Origin: Oscillospiraceae bacterium | GTDB lineage: Bacteria; Bacillota; Clostridia; Oscillospirales; Oscillospiraceae | Assembly: GCA_016296235.1 (NCBI GenBank) | Contig: JAEDJR010000024.1 | Coordinates: 1-15,377, forward strand | Direction of reading: 5' to 3' | DNA length: 15,377 bases | In this document: positions 6,393 through 12,502 of the stretch, piece after piece | How the letters are laid out: every line of letters begins with the position of its first letter | How positions within the stretch are numbered: the first letter of the stretch is position 1 | The notes under the pieces: model-generated | What the model was told of the DNA's origin: nothing | What the model saw: only the letters and a program-made list of their open reading frames with translations | Database searches by the model: none | Translations under genes and position numbers: made by a program

Positions 6393-6746
6393 ATGGCAAG
6401 AGTTAAAGGCGCAATGATGACGCGCAAGAGAAGAAATAAAACCCTGAAGCTGGCCAAGTCCTACTGGGGCTCCAAGTCCACCCACTTCAAGATGGCCAAG
6501 CAGGCCGTCATGAAGTCCGGCACCTACGCTTATGTGGGCCGCAAGCTGAAGAAGAGAGAGTTCCGTCAGCTGTGGATCGCCCGTATCTCCGCGGCCGTGG
6601 CTCCCATGGGCCTGAACTACTCCCGCTTTATGTACGGTCTGAAGAAGGCCGGCATCGAGATGAACCGCAAGACCCTGTCTGAGATGGCCATCAACGACGC
6701 CGCCGCGTTCGCCGCTCTGGTGGAGACCGCCAAGAAGGCGCTGTAA
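6393..6746 (+). CDS. rplT: 50S ribosomal protein L20
   Basis: A 117-residue L20 with the family's basic N-terminal extension (MARVKGAMMTRKRRNKTLKL), the KSYWGSKSTHFKMAKQAVMKS helix region and the GLNYSRFMYGLKKAGIEMNRKTLSEMA globular part. It binds 23S rRNA early in 50S assembly and in Bacillus represses its own operon by binding the infC leader; the attenuator at 5464-5615 suggests the same loop here. AGGAGG (6379-6384) is 8 bases from the start. A perfect terminator follows 20 bp after the stop. Confidence 0.97.
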   Translation: MARVKGAMMTRKRRNKTLKLAKSYWGSKSTHFKMAKQAVMKSGTYAYVGRKLKKREFRQLWIARISAAVAPMGLNYSRFMYGLKKAGIEMNRKTLSEMAINDAAAFAALVETAKKAL

Positions 6747-6766
6747 TTTCATAACTTTGTTTATAG

Positions 6767-6805
6767 CAAGCCGCAGAAGGATACAGTTCTGCGGCTTGTT
6801 TGTTC
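6767..6805 (+). terminator. Terminator of the infC-rpmI-rplT operon
   Basis: A perfect 12-bp stem CAAGCCGCAGAA / TTCTGCGGCTTG (6767-6778 with 6787-6798), 8-base loop, and a T-rich tail TTTGTT. The next gene's ribosome binding site begins only about 28 bases later without a recognisable promoter, so some read-through may feed the HAD gene. Confidence 0.85.
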
Positions 6806-6847
6806 GGCTCCCCTTTTGGGATGCTTCCATACAGGAGGAAGATACAA

Positions 6848-7501
6848 ATGAAATACAAAGCAATTCTATTCGATATGGACGGTGTGCTGATCGACTCCGA
6901 GTGGCTCATGCGGGACACGGCCATCCAGTCCCTGGCCGAACACGGCGTTCACGCCAGGCACGAGGACTTTCTGGAATTCACCGGCTGCGGCGAAGACCGG
7001 TTCATCGGCGGCGTGGCGGAAAAATACGGCCTGACCTATGATCCGGCCATGAAGGCCCGGGCCTACGACTTCTTCGGCCAGCGGGTGCTGGCGGAAACCA
7101 ACGTGCCCCAGGGGGTCCGGGAGATGCTGGAAATCCTGCATCGCCGCGGGCTGCAGCTGGCGGTCTGCTCGGCGGCGGACCGGCGGAAGGTTCTCTACAA
7201 CCTCATGGCCATCGGCGTCACGGAGGACCTGTTCGGCGCCTTTGTCACCGGCTCCGATGTGACCCGGAAGAAGCCCTTCCCCGATATCTATCTGGAGGGC
7301 GCCCGCCGTCTGGGTCTGGAGCCCCGGGATTGCCTGGTGGTGGAGGACGCCCTCAGCGGCGTCAAGGCCGCCCATGCCGCCGGCATGGATGCCGCCGCCG
7401 TGCCCACCACCTTCTCCGCCGAAACCCTGCGGGAGCAGGTGCAGCCGGAATACCTGCTGGATGTCATCGCGCAGCTGGCCGATCTGCCGGAGCTGAACTG
7501 A
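6848..7501 (+). CDS. HAD-superfamily hydrolase, beta-phosphoglucomutase/phosphatase-like
   Basis: A 217-residue HAD protein with all four motifs: motif I FDMDGVLIDSE (nucleophile Asp9, acid/base Asp11), motif II Ser in VCSAAD (near residue 106), motif III Lys in RKKPFPDIY, and motif IV VVEDALSGV. The cap lies after motif I (subclass IA), as in beta-phosphoglucomutase and phosphoglycolate phosphatase-like enzymes. Substrate is not deducible. ATG 6848 is chosen because AGGAGG (6833-6838) precedes it by 9 bases; upstream in-frame codons run into the L20 terminator. One base separates its stop from the next start, so it is probably co-expressed with the serine hydrolase gene. Confidence 0.92.
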   Translation: MKYKAILFDMDGVLIDSEWLMRDTAIQSLAEHGVHARHEDFLEFTGCGEDRFIGGVAEKYGLTYDPAMKARAYDFFGQRVLAETNVPQGVREMLEILHRRGLQLAVCSAADRRKVLYNLMAIGVTEDLFGAFVTGSDVTRKKPFPDIYLEGARRLGLEPRDCLVVEDALSGVKAAHAAGMDAAAVPTTFSAETLREQVQPEYLLDVIAQLADLPELN

Positions 7502-7502
7502 A

Positions 7503-8513
7503 ATGCGGCGGCTGATCGTTCTGCTGGCAGTTCTGACCGCCCTGACCTGCACGGCCGCCGCCTATGAACCGCCCCAGGACTTCACCGGCCTGACCTTGGA
7601 GCAGGTCATTGCCGGCTTCATGGACGCCAACCAGTTAAGCGAGGAAAACTTCTCCATTTCCTACTGCAACACCGTCACCGGCGAGTCCTATGCCTTCAAC
7701 GACGAGAAATTCGTCATCGCCGCCAGCACCTACAAGCTGCCCCTGAACATGTACTTCTACGAAATGGAGCGCGACGGCGAAATCACCGGGGATACCCTCA
7801 TCACCTGGAGCGGCCAGACCCTGGACTACATCCATGAGCAGAGCATCGTCTACTCCAACAACGAGCTGTCTGAGGCCCTGATGTACTACTGGGGCGACCA
7901 CGCGGCCTACAAGGAGCACATGCGCAAATACTTCACCATGACCGATGAGGAAATCGACCCCCTGTACTATCAGGCCAACTATTACTGCGTCCGCATGATG
8001 ATGGACTGCCTGAAGTACCTCTACGAAAACCAGGCGGATTTTGAAGAGCTCATCGGCTATATGAAGCAGGCCATGCCCGGCCAATACTTCCAGCGGGGCG
8101 TCACGGAATATGAGGTCGCCCATAAATACGGCTCCGTCCAGTGGTACAACAACGACGTGGGCATCATCTACACGCCTCAGCCCTTTCTGCTGGCGGTCTA
8201 TACCCAGTCCCTCGGTGTTGGGAACGACGGCATCTGTGCCGAAGCGGCCAGACTTCTGACGGCCTACACGGTCTGGCAGGGTGAGCATATGCCGGAGCCG
8301 GAATCCGAGGAAATCCCCGGGGAAATGCCGCAGGAGCCGGTTCCGGAAACGCCGCCGGAGGTTCCGGCTCCGGAAGCGGAATTGCCTCAGACGCCGCCCG
8401 AAGAAGCGCCGCCCAAATCAGCCGTCTCCCCGGCCTGGCTGCTGCTTCTCCTGCTCCCGCTGGGCGTGCTGCTGTACGTCCTGCGAGCCGGAAAACTCAG
8501 ATCACAGAGATAA
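7503..8513 (+). CDS. Membrane-anchored serine hydrolase (class A beta-lactamase / PBP-like fold)
   Basis: A 336-residue exported protein. A signal peptide (about 1-20) is followed by a catalytic domain (about 28-262), an acidic proline-rich linker (about 263-308) and a C-terminal membrane segment (310-327) ending in basic RAGKLRSQR. Penicilloyl-serine motifs are visible: SxxK as S75-T-Y-K78 in AASTYKLP, SxN as S118-N-N120, and a KTG-like K208-Y-G210. I see no ExxLN, the omega-loop glutamate of true class A beta-lactamases, so a peptidoglycan-related or unknown acyl-hydrolase activity is more likely than beta-lactam resistance. It starts two bases after the HAD stop with only a weak GGAG upstream, suggesting translational coupling. 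Function inferred from fold. Confidence 0.85.
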   Translation: MRRLIVLLAVLTALTCTAAAYEPPQDFTGLTLEQVIAGFMDANQLSEENFSISYCNTVTGESYAFNDEKFVIAASTYKLPLNMYFYEMERDGEITGDTLITWSGQTLDYIHEQSIVYSNNELSEALMYYWGDHAAYKEHMRKYFTMTDEEIDPLYYQANYYCVRMMMDCLKYLYENQADFEELIGYMKQAMPGQYFQRGVTEYEVAHKYGSVQWYNNDVGIIYTPQPFLLAVYTQSLGVGNDGICAEAARLLTAYTVWQGEHMPEPESEEIPGEMPQEPVPETPPEVPAPEAELPQTPPEEAPPKSAVSPAWLLLLLLPLGVLLYVLRAGKLRSQR

Positions 8514-8520
8514 TCCGCCG

Positions 8521-8603
8521 TAGGGGCGGCCCGGCGTGGCCGCCAGTGTGTTGGCACCTGAAAAACCCCGCAGGGGCGGCCGCATCGGGCCGCCCCTGCG
8601 GGG
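8521..8603. repeat. Two adjacent GC-rich hairpins sharing AGGGGCGGCC
   Basis: Hairpin 1 pairs GGCGGCC (8525-8531) with GGCCGCC (8538-8544). Hairpin 2 pairs CCCCGCAGGGGCGGCC (8566-8581) with its exact complement (8588-8603), a 16-bp perfect stem with a 6-base loop. Both left arms contain AGGGGCGGCC, 50 bp apart. They lie between the convergent serine hydrolase and Spo0A-like genes and look like copies of a dispersed intergenic repeat. Confidence 0.7.
8561..8603 (-). terminator. Terminator of the Spo0A-like gene (minus strand)
   Basis: Read on the minus strand, the 16-bp perfect stem (8603-8588 with 8581-8566) is followed directly by five T residues (8565-8561). It lies about 40 bases after the stop of the minus-strand Spo0A-like gene. 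On plus there is no T tract. Confidence 0.7.
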
Positions 8604-8640
8604 GCAGGGTCAAAAACGCCGGGGGCAGCCGCAGCCCGGA

Positions 8641-8967
8641 TTATTGCGCGGAATTCAGCCCCTGGGCCAGGATGGCGAGAAACTGCGCCGGTTTTGGCGT
8701 GGTGTCGAATGAATGCCCGGCCATCTGCTCCAGCGTGGGCTGAGAGGTCTTCCAGGCACAGCGGAGTGATGTGCGGATATTCCGCTCCACGGCCTTCCAG
8801 TTTGTACCGCACCGTCTGGCGGTCTCGGGGTAGAGCCTCTTTGTCACCAGACGCAGGGACTCTGGTTCCTGCGTGGCAATCTCCAGCGCGATGGTCAATT
8901 GTTGGTATCCGACATAGTTTGCGGTTAATCCAATTGAGTATAGCAGAGCTTGAATTTGGTTCTCCAT
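8641..8967 (-). CDS. Stand-alone Spo0A C-terminal DNA-binding domain protein
   Basis: A 108-residue protein matching the effector domain of the sporulation regulator Spo0A along nearly its whole length. Matching stretches are VGYQQL (Spo0A KGYQYL), TKRLYPETARR (TKVLYPDIAKK), the recognition helix NWKAVERNIRTSLRCAW (residues 56-72; Spo0A has VERAIRHAIEVAW) and the KPAQFLAILAQGL tail (SEFIAMVADKL). No receiver domain is present and the gene is not truncated: GGGAGGGGAC precedes the ATG and a terminator follows the stop. It is therefore not Spo0A itself but a phosphorylation-independent DNA-binding relative. It is divergent from the LytTR regulator gene, so shared or cross control in the 252-bp gap is plausible. 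Confidence 0.85.
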   Translation of the reverse strand: MENQIQALLYSIGLTANYVGYQQLTIALEIATQEPESLRLVTKRLYPETARRCGTNWKAVERNIRTSLRCAWKTSQPTLEQMAGHSFDTTPKPAQFLAILAQGLNSAQ

Positions 8968-9219
8968 CGTGTCCCCTCCCAGTCTGTTGTATGGTTTCGT
9001 GCCATCGACCTGCCGGTGATGGTGAAACGTGTCGTGTGATTACTTTAGCAGAAAAACATGAATTTGGTCGTTGATTCTGAATTTTTGCAAAAAACCGATG
9101 AATTTGTCAGAACGCCGGCATTCTGAAACCAGATTTTTCCTGAAACATATTGATTTTCTGCGCAGCAGGCGTAAAATATATGGTAGGGTCATTATGATAC
9201 TTTCAGGGAAAGGAATCGG
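8968..9219. promoter_or_regulatory. Divergent regulatory region between Spo0A-like and LytTR genes
   Basis: AT-rich compared with its flanks. It holds a perfect 12-bp palindrome TTTTTGCAAAAA (9082-9093), an inverted repeat TCAGAA-N8-TTCTGA (9107-9126), direct repeats ATGAATTTG (9058 and 9098) and ATTCTGAA (9074 and 9120). A weak promoter TTGATT (9150-9155), 16 bp, TAAAAT (9172-9177) could serve the LytTR gene. Binding proteins are unknown; I found no good 0A box (TGNCGAA) or paired LytTR site. Confidence 0.45.
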
Positions 9220-9954
9220 ATGAAAATGCGCATGGCTGTCTGTGAAGATAATGAAATCCAGCAGGATATCATGAAGCATATGCTCAATCGCTATGCCTCA
9301 GAGCGGTCGTTCCCCTTCGAGATCGTACCATACAAATTCGGAAAGAACTTCCTCTACGATATGGAGGAAGGCGCGTATTATGATGTCTCCTTCCTGGACA
9401 TCTATATGGAGGACATCATGGGCAACGAGATTGCCCATCAGCTGCGGGCCCGGGGGTACCAGGGCGAGATTGTCTTTTTTACTGCTTCGCCGGATTTTGC
9501 CATTGAAAGCTACGATGTGGATGCCAGTGGGTACCTGCTCAAGCCCCTGGACTATGAGAAGCTGAAGATGGTCATGGACCGGATCACGCGGAATATGAAC
9601 CCCAGTACCTATCAGATCCGGCAGAGAGCCACGGTGACGAAGGTTGTCTACCATGAGATCCTGTATATCGAGAGTATCAATTCCAAGTGTATTCTGCATA
9701 CCGAGTCCGGGGCCGCGTATACGGTTTATAAAACCCTGACGGCCATCGAAAAAGAACTTGGAGACCGGCGCTTCCTGCGCTGTCATCAAAGCTTTTTGGT
9801 GAATATGGATCATATCAAGCAGATTGGAGCGCAATTCCTGCTTTCCAATGGAGACATCGTCCCCATCCGGCAGCGCGGTGTGAAGCCGGTGCGGCAGGCG
9901 TGCATGGATTACTTCGCTTCCAAATCTGCCGGACCCAACAATCGATCGGTGTGA
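9220..9954 (+). CDS. LytTR-family response regulator
   Basis: A 244-residue regulator of the AgrA/ComE/VirR type. Receiver domain (about 3-122): acidic pocket E9-D10, phospho-acceptor D60 in SFLDIYME, Thr89 in FFTAS, Lys109 in LLKPLD. LytTR DNA-binding domain (about 137-236) with HEILYIES and RFLRCHQSFLVNMDHI, then IRQRGVKPVRQ. A purine-rich AAAGGA (9209-9214) is 5 bases before ATG 9220; ATG 9226 is an alternative. It has its own terminator, so it is a separate transcription unit from the Hpt-lipoprotein-kinase genes. As the only full response regulator here it is the likely end of the relay, receiving phosphate from Hpt H60. Confidence 0.93.
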   Translation: MKMRMAVCEDNEIQQDIMKHMLNRYASERSFPFEIVPYKFGKNFLYDMEEGAYYDVSFLDIYMEDIMGNEIAHQLRARGYQGEIVFFTASPDFAIESYDVDASGYLLKPLDYEKLKMVMDRITRNMNPSTYQIRQRATVTKVVYHEILYIESINSKCILHTESGAAYTVYKTLTAIEKELGDRRFLRCHQSFLVNMDHIKQIGAQFLLSNGDIVPIRQRGVKPVRQACMDYFASKSAGPNNRSV

Positions 9955-9955
9955 A

Positions 9956-9994
9956 AAGCTGTGCCCGTATGTACGGAGCATGGCTTGCTTTTTT
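9956..9994 (+). terminator. Terminator of the LytTR regulator gene
   Basis: A two-part stem: AAGCTGTGC (9956-9964) with GCATGGCTT (9978-9986; two G-U pairs), and CCGT/ACGG inside with an ATGT loop and one bulged A. It is followed by GC and six T residues (9989-9994). It begins right after the stop codon. Confidence 0.75.
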
Positions 9995-10053
9995 ATACCG
10001 GAATACCATCCGATTGTACCGATTTGTTGGTATGACGGAAGGAGGCTTGTCCC

Positions 10054-10081
10054 TTGCATACAGTGGTAAAAAATGTATAAT
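10054..10081 (+). promoter_or_regulatory. Promoter of the Hpt-lipoprotein-kinase operon
   Basis: TTGCAT (10054-10059), 16 bp, then a consensus -10 TATAAT (10076-10081). The leader of about 80 nt contains a small hairpin TGTGC-TTTC-GCACA (10095-10108). Upstream, CCGATT occurs twice, 9 bp apart (10010 and 10019), near a GTTGGT element; whether these are regulator sites is unknown. Confidence 0.6.
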
Positions 10082-10166
10082 TACCGTATAAAGTTGTGCT
10101 TTCGCACAGAAGCGCCATGGACGAACGATGTTTCCGGGGCAGAAAAACGGAGAGAGAGGATGAGAA

Positions 10167-10535
10167 ATGACACTTCAAGCGTGCTATGAACAATTGGGAG
10201 GTGATCTGACCCGGGCAGAAAAACGGCTGTCAAGCGAGCGCATGATCAGATGCTTCATTGCAAGGTTTCTCGATGACAGCAGCTATTCGGAGCTGTGCGC
10301 TGCCATGGAGGAAGGCGACCGCGGCAAGGCATTTCGCGCGGCCCATACGCTCAAGGGCGTCAGCGGAAATCTGAGCCTGGACAGACTGTATACTTCCGCG
10401 TCGCAGCTTGCGGAATTGCTCCGGCCTGCGGCAGAGGGCATCCCGGCAGGCGCCGATGCTCTGTTTGAAGACGTGACGCGGGATTATCGGTTGACCGCCC
10501 AGGCAATTCGCGTTTATTTGGACGCCGGTCATTGA
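10167..10535 (+). CDS. Hpt (histidine phosphotransfer) domain protein
   Basis: A 122-residue single-domain Hpt protein. The phospho-accepting motif is AAHTLKGVSGNL with His60, flanked by helices (FLDDSSYSELCAAMEEGD before; LYTSASQLAELLR after), as in Hpt four-helix bundles. Such proteins pass phosphate between the receiver of a hybrid kinase and a response-regulator receiver. A GAGAGAGGA stretch precedes the ATG. It is first of three same-strand genes, followed after 30 bp by the lipoprotein and then the hybrid kinase. The 14-mer GGGCAGAAAAACGG occurs both in its leader (10137) and early in its coding region (10213). Confidence 0.9.
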   Translation: MTLQACYEQLGGDLTRAEKRLSSERMIRCFIARFLDDSSYSELCAAMEEGDRGKAFRAAHTLKGVSGNLSLDRLYTSASQLAELLRPAAEGIPAGADALFEDVTRDYRLTAQAIRVYLDAGH

Positions 10536-10565
10536 CCAGAGAATCAAGCGAAAGGGAGAGAGAAC

Positions 10566-12470
10566 ATGAAGAAGCTATTATGTCTGCTGGCTGCCATTGT
10601 TTTGGCAGCAGCGCTGTTGGTTGGCTGCGCCGGCCGGGATCATACGGACGAGCGGTCGGAAAAGTCCGGAAAGGATGACAGAATCGCCATCTCCCTGTAT
10701 ATGTGGGACAGGTCCATGTTCAAAGAGTTTACCCCCTGGCTGGAGCAGAAGTTCCCTGATATCGACTTCACCTTTATTCAGAGCTACAACACCATTGACT
10801 ACTACAAGGATCTGCTGGCACGGGGTGAGGATCTGCCGGACATCATCACCTGCCGCCGGTTCTCCCTGAACGACGCAGCGCCTCTGGCCGGCTATCTGAT
10901 GGATCTGAGCAAATCCGAGGCGGCGGGCACCTTCTACAGCAGCTACCTGGAGGTGAATCGGGAAGACAGCGGCGCCATCCGCTGGCTGCCCATGTGCGCC
11001 GAGGTGGATTCCATCATGGCGAATCAAGATTTGTTTGACCGGTACGGGATCCCCCTGCCCACCAACTATGCCGAGTTCCTGGATGCCATTGCCGCCTTTG
11101 AAGCCTTGGGGATTAAGGGCTTCCAGACGGACTGGGAGTATGACTACACCTGTCTCGAAACCATGCAGGGCTGCGCCATCCCGGAGCTGATGAGTCTGGA
11201 GGGAACCAGGTGGCGCATGGAGTATGAAAGCGAGACCGCGGATCATCAGGTGGGCCTGGACGATACCGTCTGGCCGCAGGTATTTGAAAAGTATGAGCAG
11301 TTCCTGCGGGATGTGGGCTTTCAGCCCGGTGACGAAACGCTGGACTTCAACCCTGTGACCACGCCCTATCTGGAGGGGAAGATTGCAATGATTCGCGCCA
11401 CTGCTGCCATGGCAGAGAGCATCACCAAGGACGGCGGCGTGAACAGCGTGCTTCTTCCCTATTTCGGAGAAACCGCGCAGGATAACTGGCTGCTCACCTA
11501 TCCCATGTGCCAGCTGGCAGTGTCCAGGCGTGTGGAAGAGGATGCGGCCAAGGAGGCTGCCGTGATGGAGGTTCTGCTGGCCATTTTCAGCGATGAAGGA
11601 CAGAAGCATGTGGCGGCCGGAGCTTCCGTGCTGTCTTACAACAAGGAGGTGCACATCGAACCTTCGCCCTCCCTGCAGTATGTGCAGGACTGCATCGACA
11701 GCAATCACCTGTATATGCGCCTGGCCTCCACCGAGGTGTTTGCGATTTCCCGGGATGTGGCACACAAGATGATGACGGGCCAGTATGATGCCCGGGGCGC
11801 CTATGAGGATTTCAATGCCCAGATTACGAAATATGTCAATCCGGAAGCAGAAGAGGTGCTGTTCACCCAGAAAAAGGCCTATTCCAATGACTTTGGCGTC
11901 CATGGCAGCGCCGCCGGTTCCTCTCTCATGAATACGCTGCGGATGGCCAATGATGATGAGATTGCCATCAGCTATGCCAGCGTGGCCAGCTCCTCCATTT
12001 ACGCCGGGGACTACACCATGCAGCAGATCAAGTGGATCATGACCTACAAGAACGACGCCTATCACTGCGAGTACACCGGCGAGGAGATCCGCCGGATCAT
12101 GGACTGGCTGGTGAATGTGAAGGAGGACGGCTCCAACCCGGTCCGCCACCGCAACCTGCTGCCCATTACCAGCGGTATGGAATACACCGTTGTCGAGACG
12201 GAGCGCGGGAAGTTTGTCCTGAGTGAGATCACCGTGAATGGAAAGCCCCTGGAGGATGATACCGTGTACAAGGTGCTGTTGGTGGGCGCGGATACCTTCC
12301 TGGAGCACTATTCCTTCTGCAACTGTCCCATGCCGGAGGATCTGAAAGCGAAGCGCCAGGATCAGTATGTGGATATGTACACGAATTTTGACTGCATCCG
12401 GGATGCTCTGGCAAAAACAAACCAGCTTCTGGAGCCCACGGAGTATGTGACCATTGTCCGGGATTACTGA
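10566..12470 (+). CDS. Lipoprotein: solute-binding domain fused to 5'-nucleotidase C-terminal domain
   Basis: A 634-residue surface lipoprotein. Signal peptide with lipobox LVGC (Cys21), then a polar linker. Residues about 40-430 look like a family 1 extracellular solute-binding protein: IAISLYMWDR, DLPDIITCRRF, DLFDRYGIPLPTNYAEFLDA and YLEGKIAMIRATAAMAESI. Residues about 432-600 match the 5'-nucleotidase C-terminal domain: GSAAGSSLMNTLRMA, EIAISYASVASSSIYAGDYT, the TGEEIRRIMDW helix, ITSGMEYTVV, ITVNGKPLEDDTVYKVLLV. The usual GGIR-type motif with its arginine is replaced by VASSSI, and the metallophosphatase half is absent, so catalysis is unlikely. No ABC permease or ATPase is nearby; it is 32 bp from a sensor kinase and is probably its ligand receptor (inference). 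Confidence 0.87.
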   Translation: MKKLLCLLAAIVLAAALLVGCAGRDHTDERSEKSGKDDRIAISLYMWDRSMFKEFTPWLEQKFPDIDFTFIQSYNTIDYYKDLLARGEDLPDIITCRRFSLNDAAPLAGYLMDLSKSEAAGTFYSSYLEVNREDSGAIRWLPMCAEVDSIMANQDLFDRYGIPLPTNYAEFLDAIAAFEALGIKGFQTDWEYDYTCLETMQGCAIPELMSLEGTRWRMEYESETADHQVGLDDTVWPQVFEKYEQFLRDVGFQPGDETLDFNPVTTPYLEGKIAMIRATAAMAESITKDGGVNSVLLPYFGETAQDNWLLTYPMCQLAVSRRVEEDAAKEAAVMEVLLAIFSDEGQKHVAAGASVLSYNKEVHIEPSPSLQYVQDCIDSNHLYMRLASTEVFAISRDVAHKMMTGQYDARGAYEDFNAQITKYVNPEAEEVLFTQKKAYSNDFGVHGSAAGSSLMNTLRMANDDEIAISYASVASSSIYAGDYTMQQIKWIMTYKNDAYHCEYTGEEIRRIMDWLVNVKEDGSNPVRHRNLLPITSGMEYTVVETERGKFVLSEITVNGKPLEDDTVYKVLLVGADTFLEHYSFCNCPMPEDLKAKRQDQYVDMYTNFDCIRDALAKTNQLLEPTEYVTIVRDY

Positions 12471-12502
12471 GAATGGATGAAAGCCGAAAGGAGGAAGGCG
12501 CC

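Noticed and set aside
8968..10166. 0A boxes or paired LytTR binding sites
   Set aside because: Best 0A-like matches (for example TGTCGTG) have two mismatches, and GTT-type LytTR half-sites occur singly without a second copy about 21 bp away.
10578..12308. Long antisense open frame (576 codons) opposite the lipoprotein gene
   Set aside because: It is a shadow of codon bias in a GC-rich gene: the peptide is His/Gln/Gly/Leu-rich without any family resemblance, and the sense strand encodes clear domains.
10566..12470. Ordinary ABC sugar-uptake binding protein
   Set aside because: No permease or ATPase genes flank it, it carries an extra 5'-nucleotidase C-type domain, and its neighbours are signalling genes.
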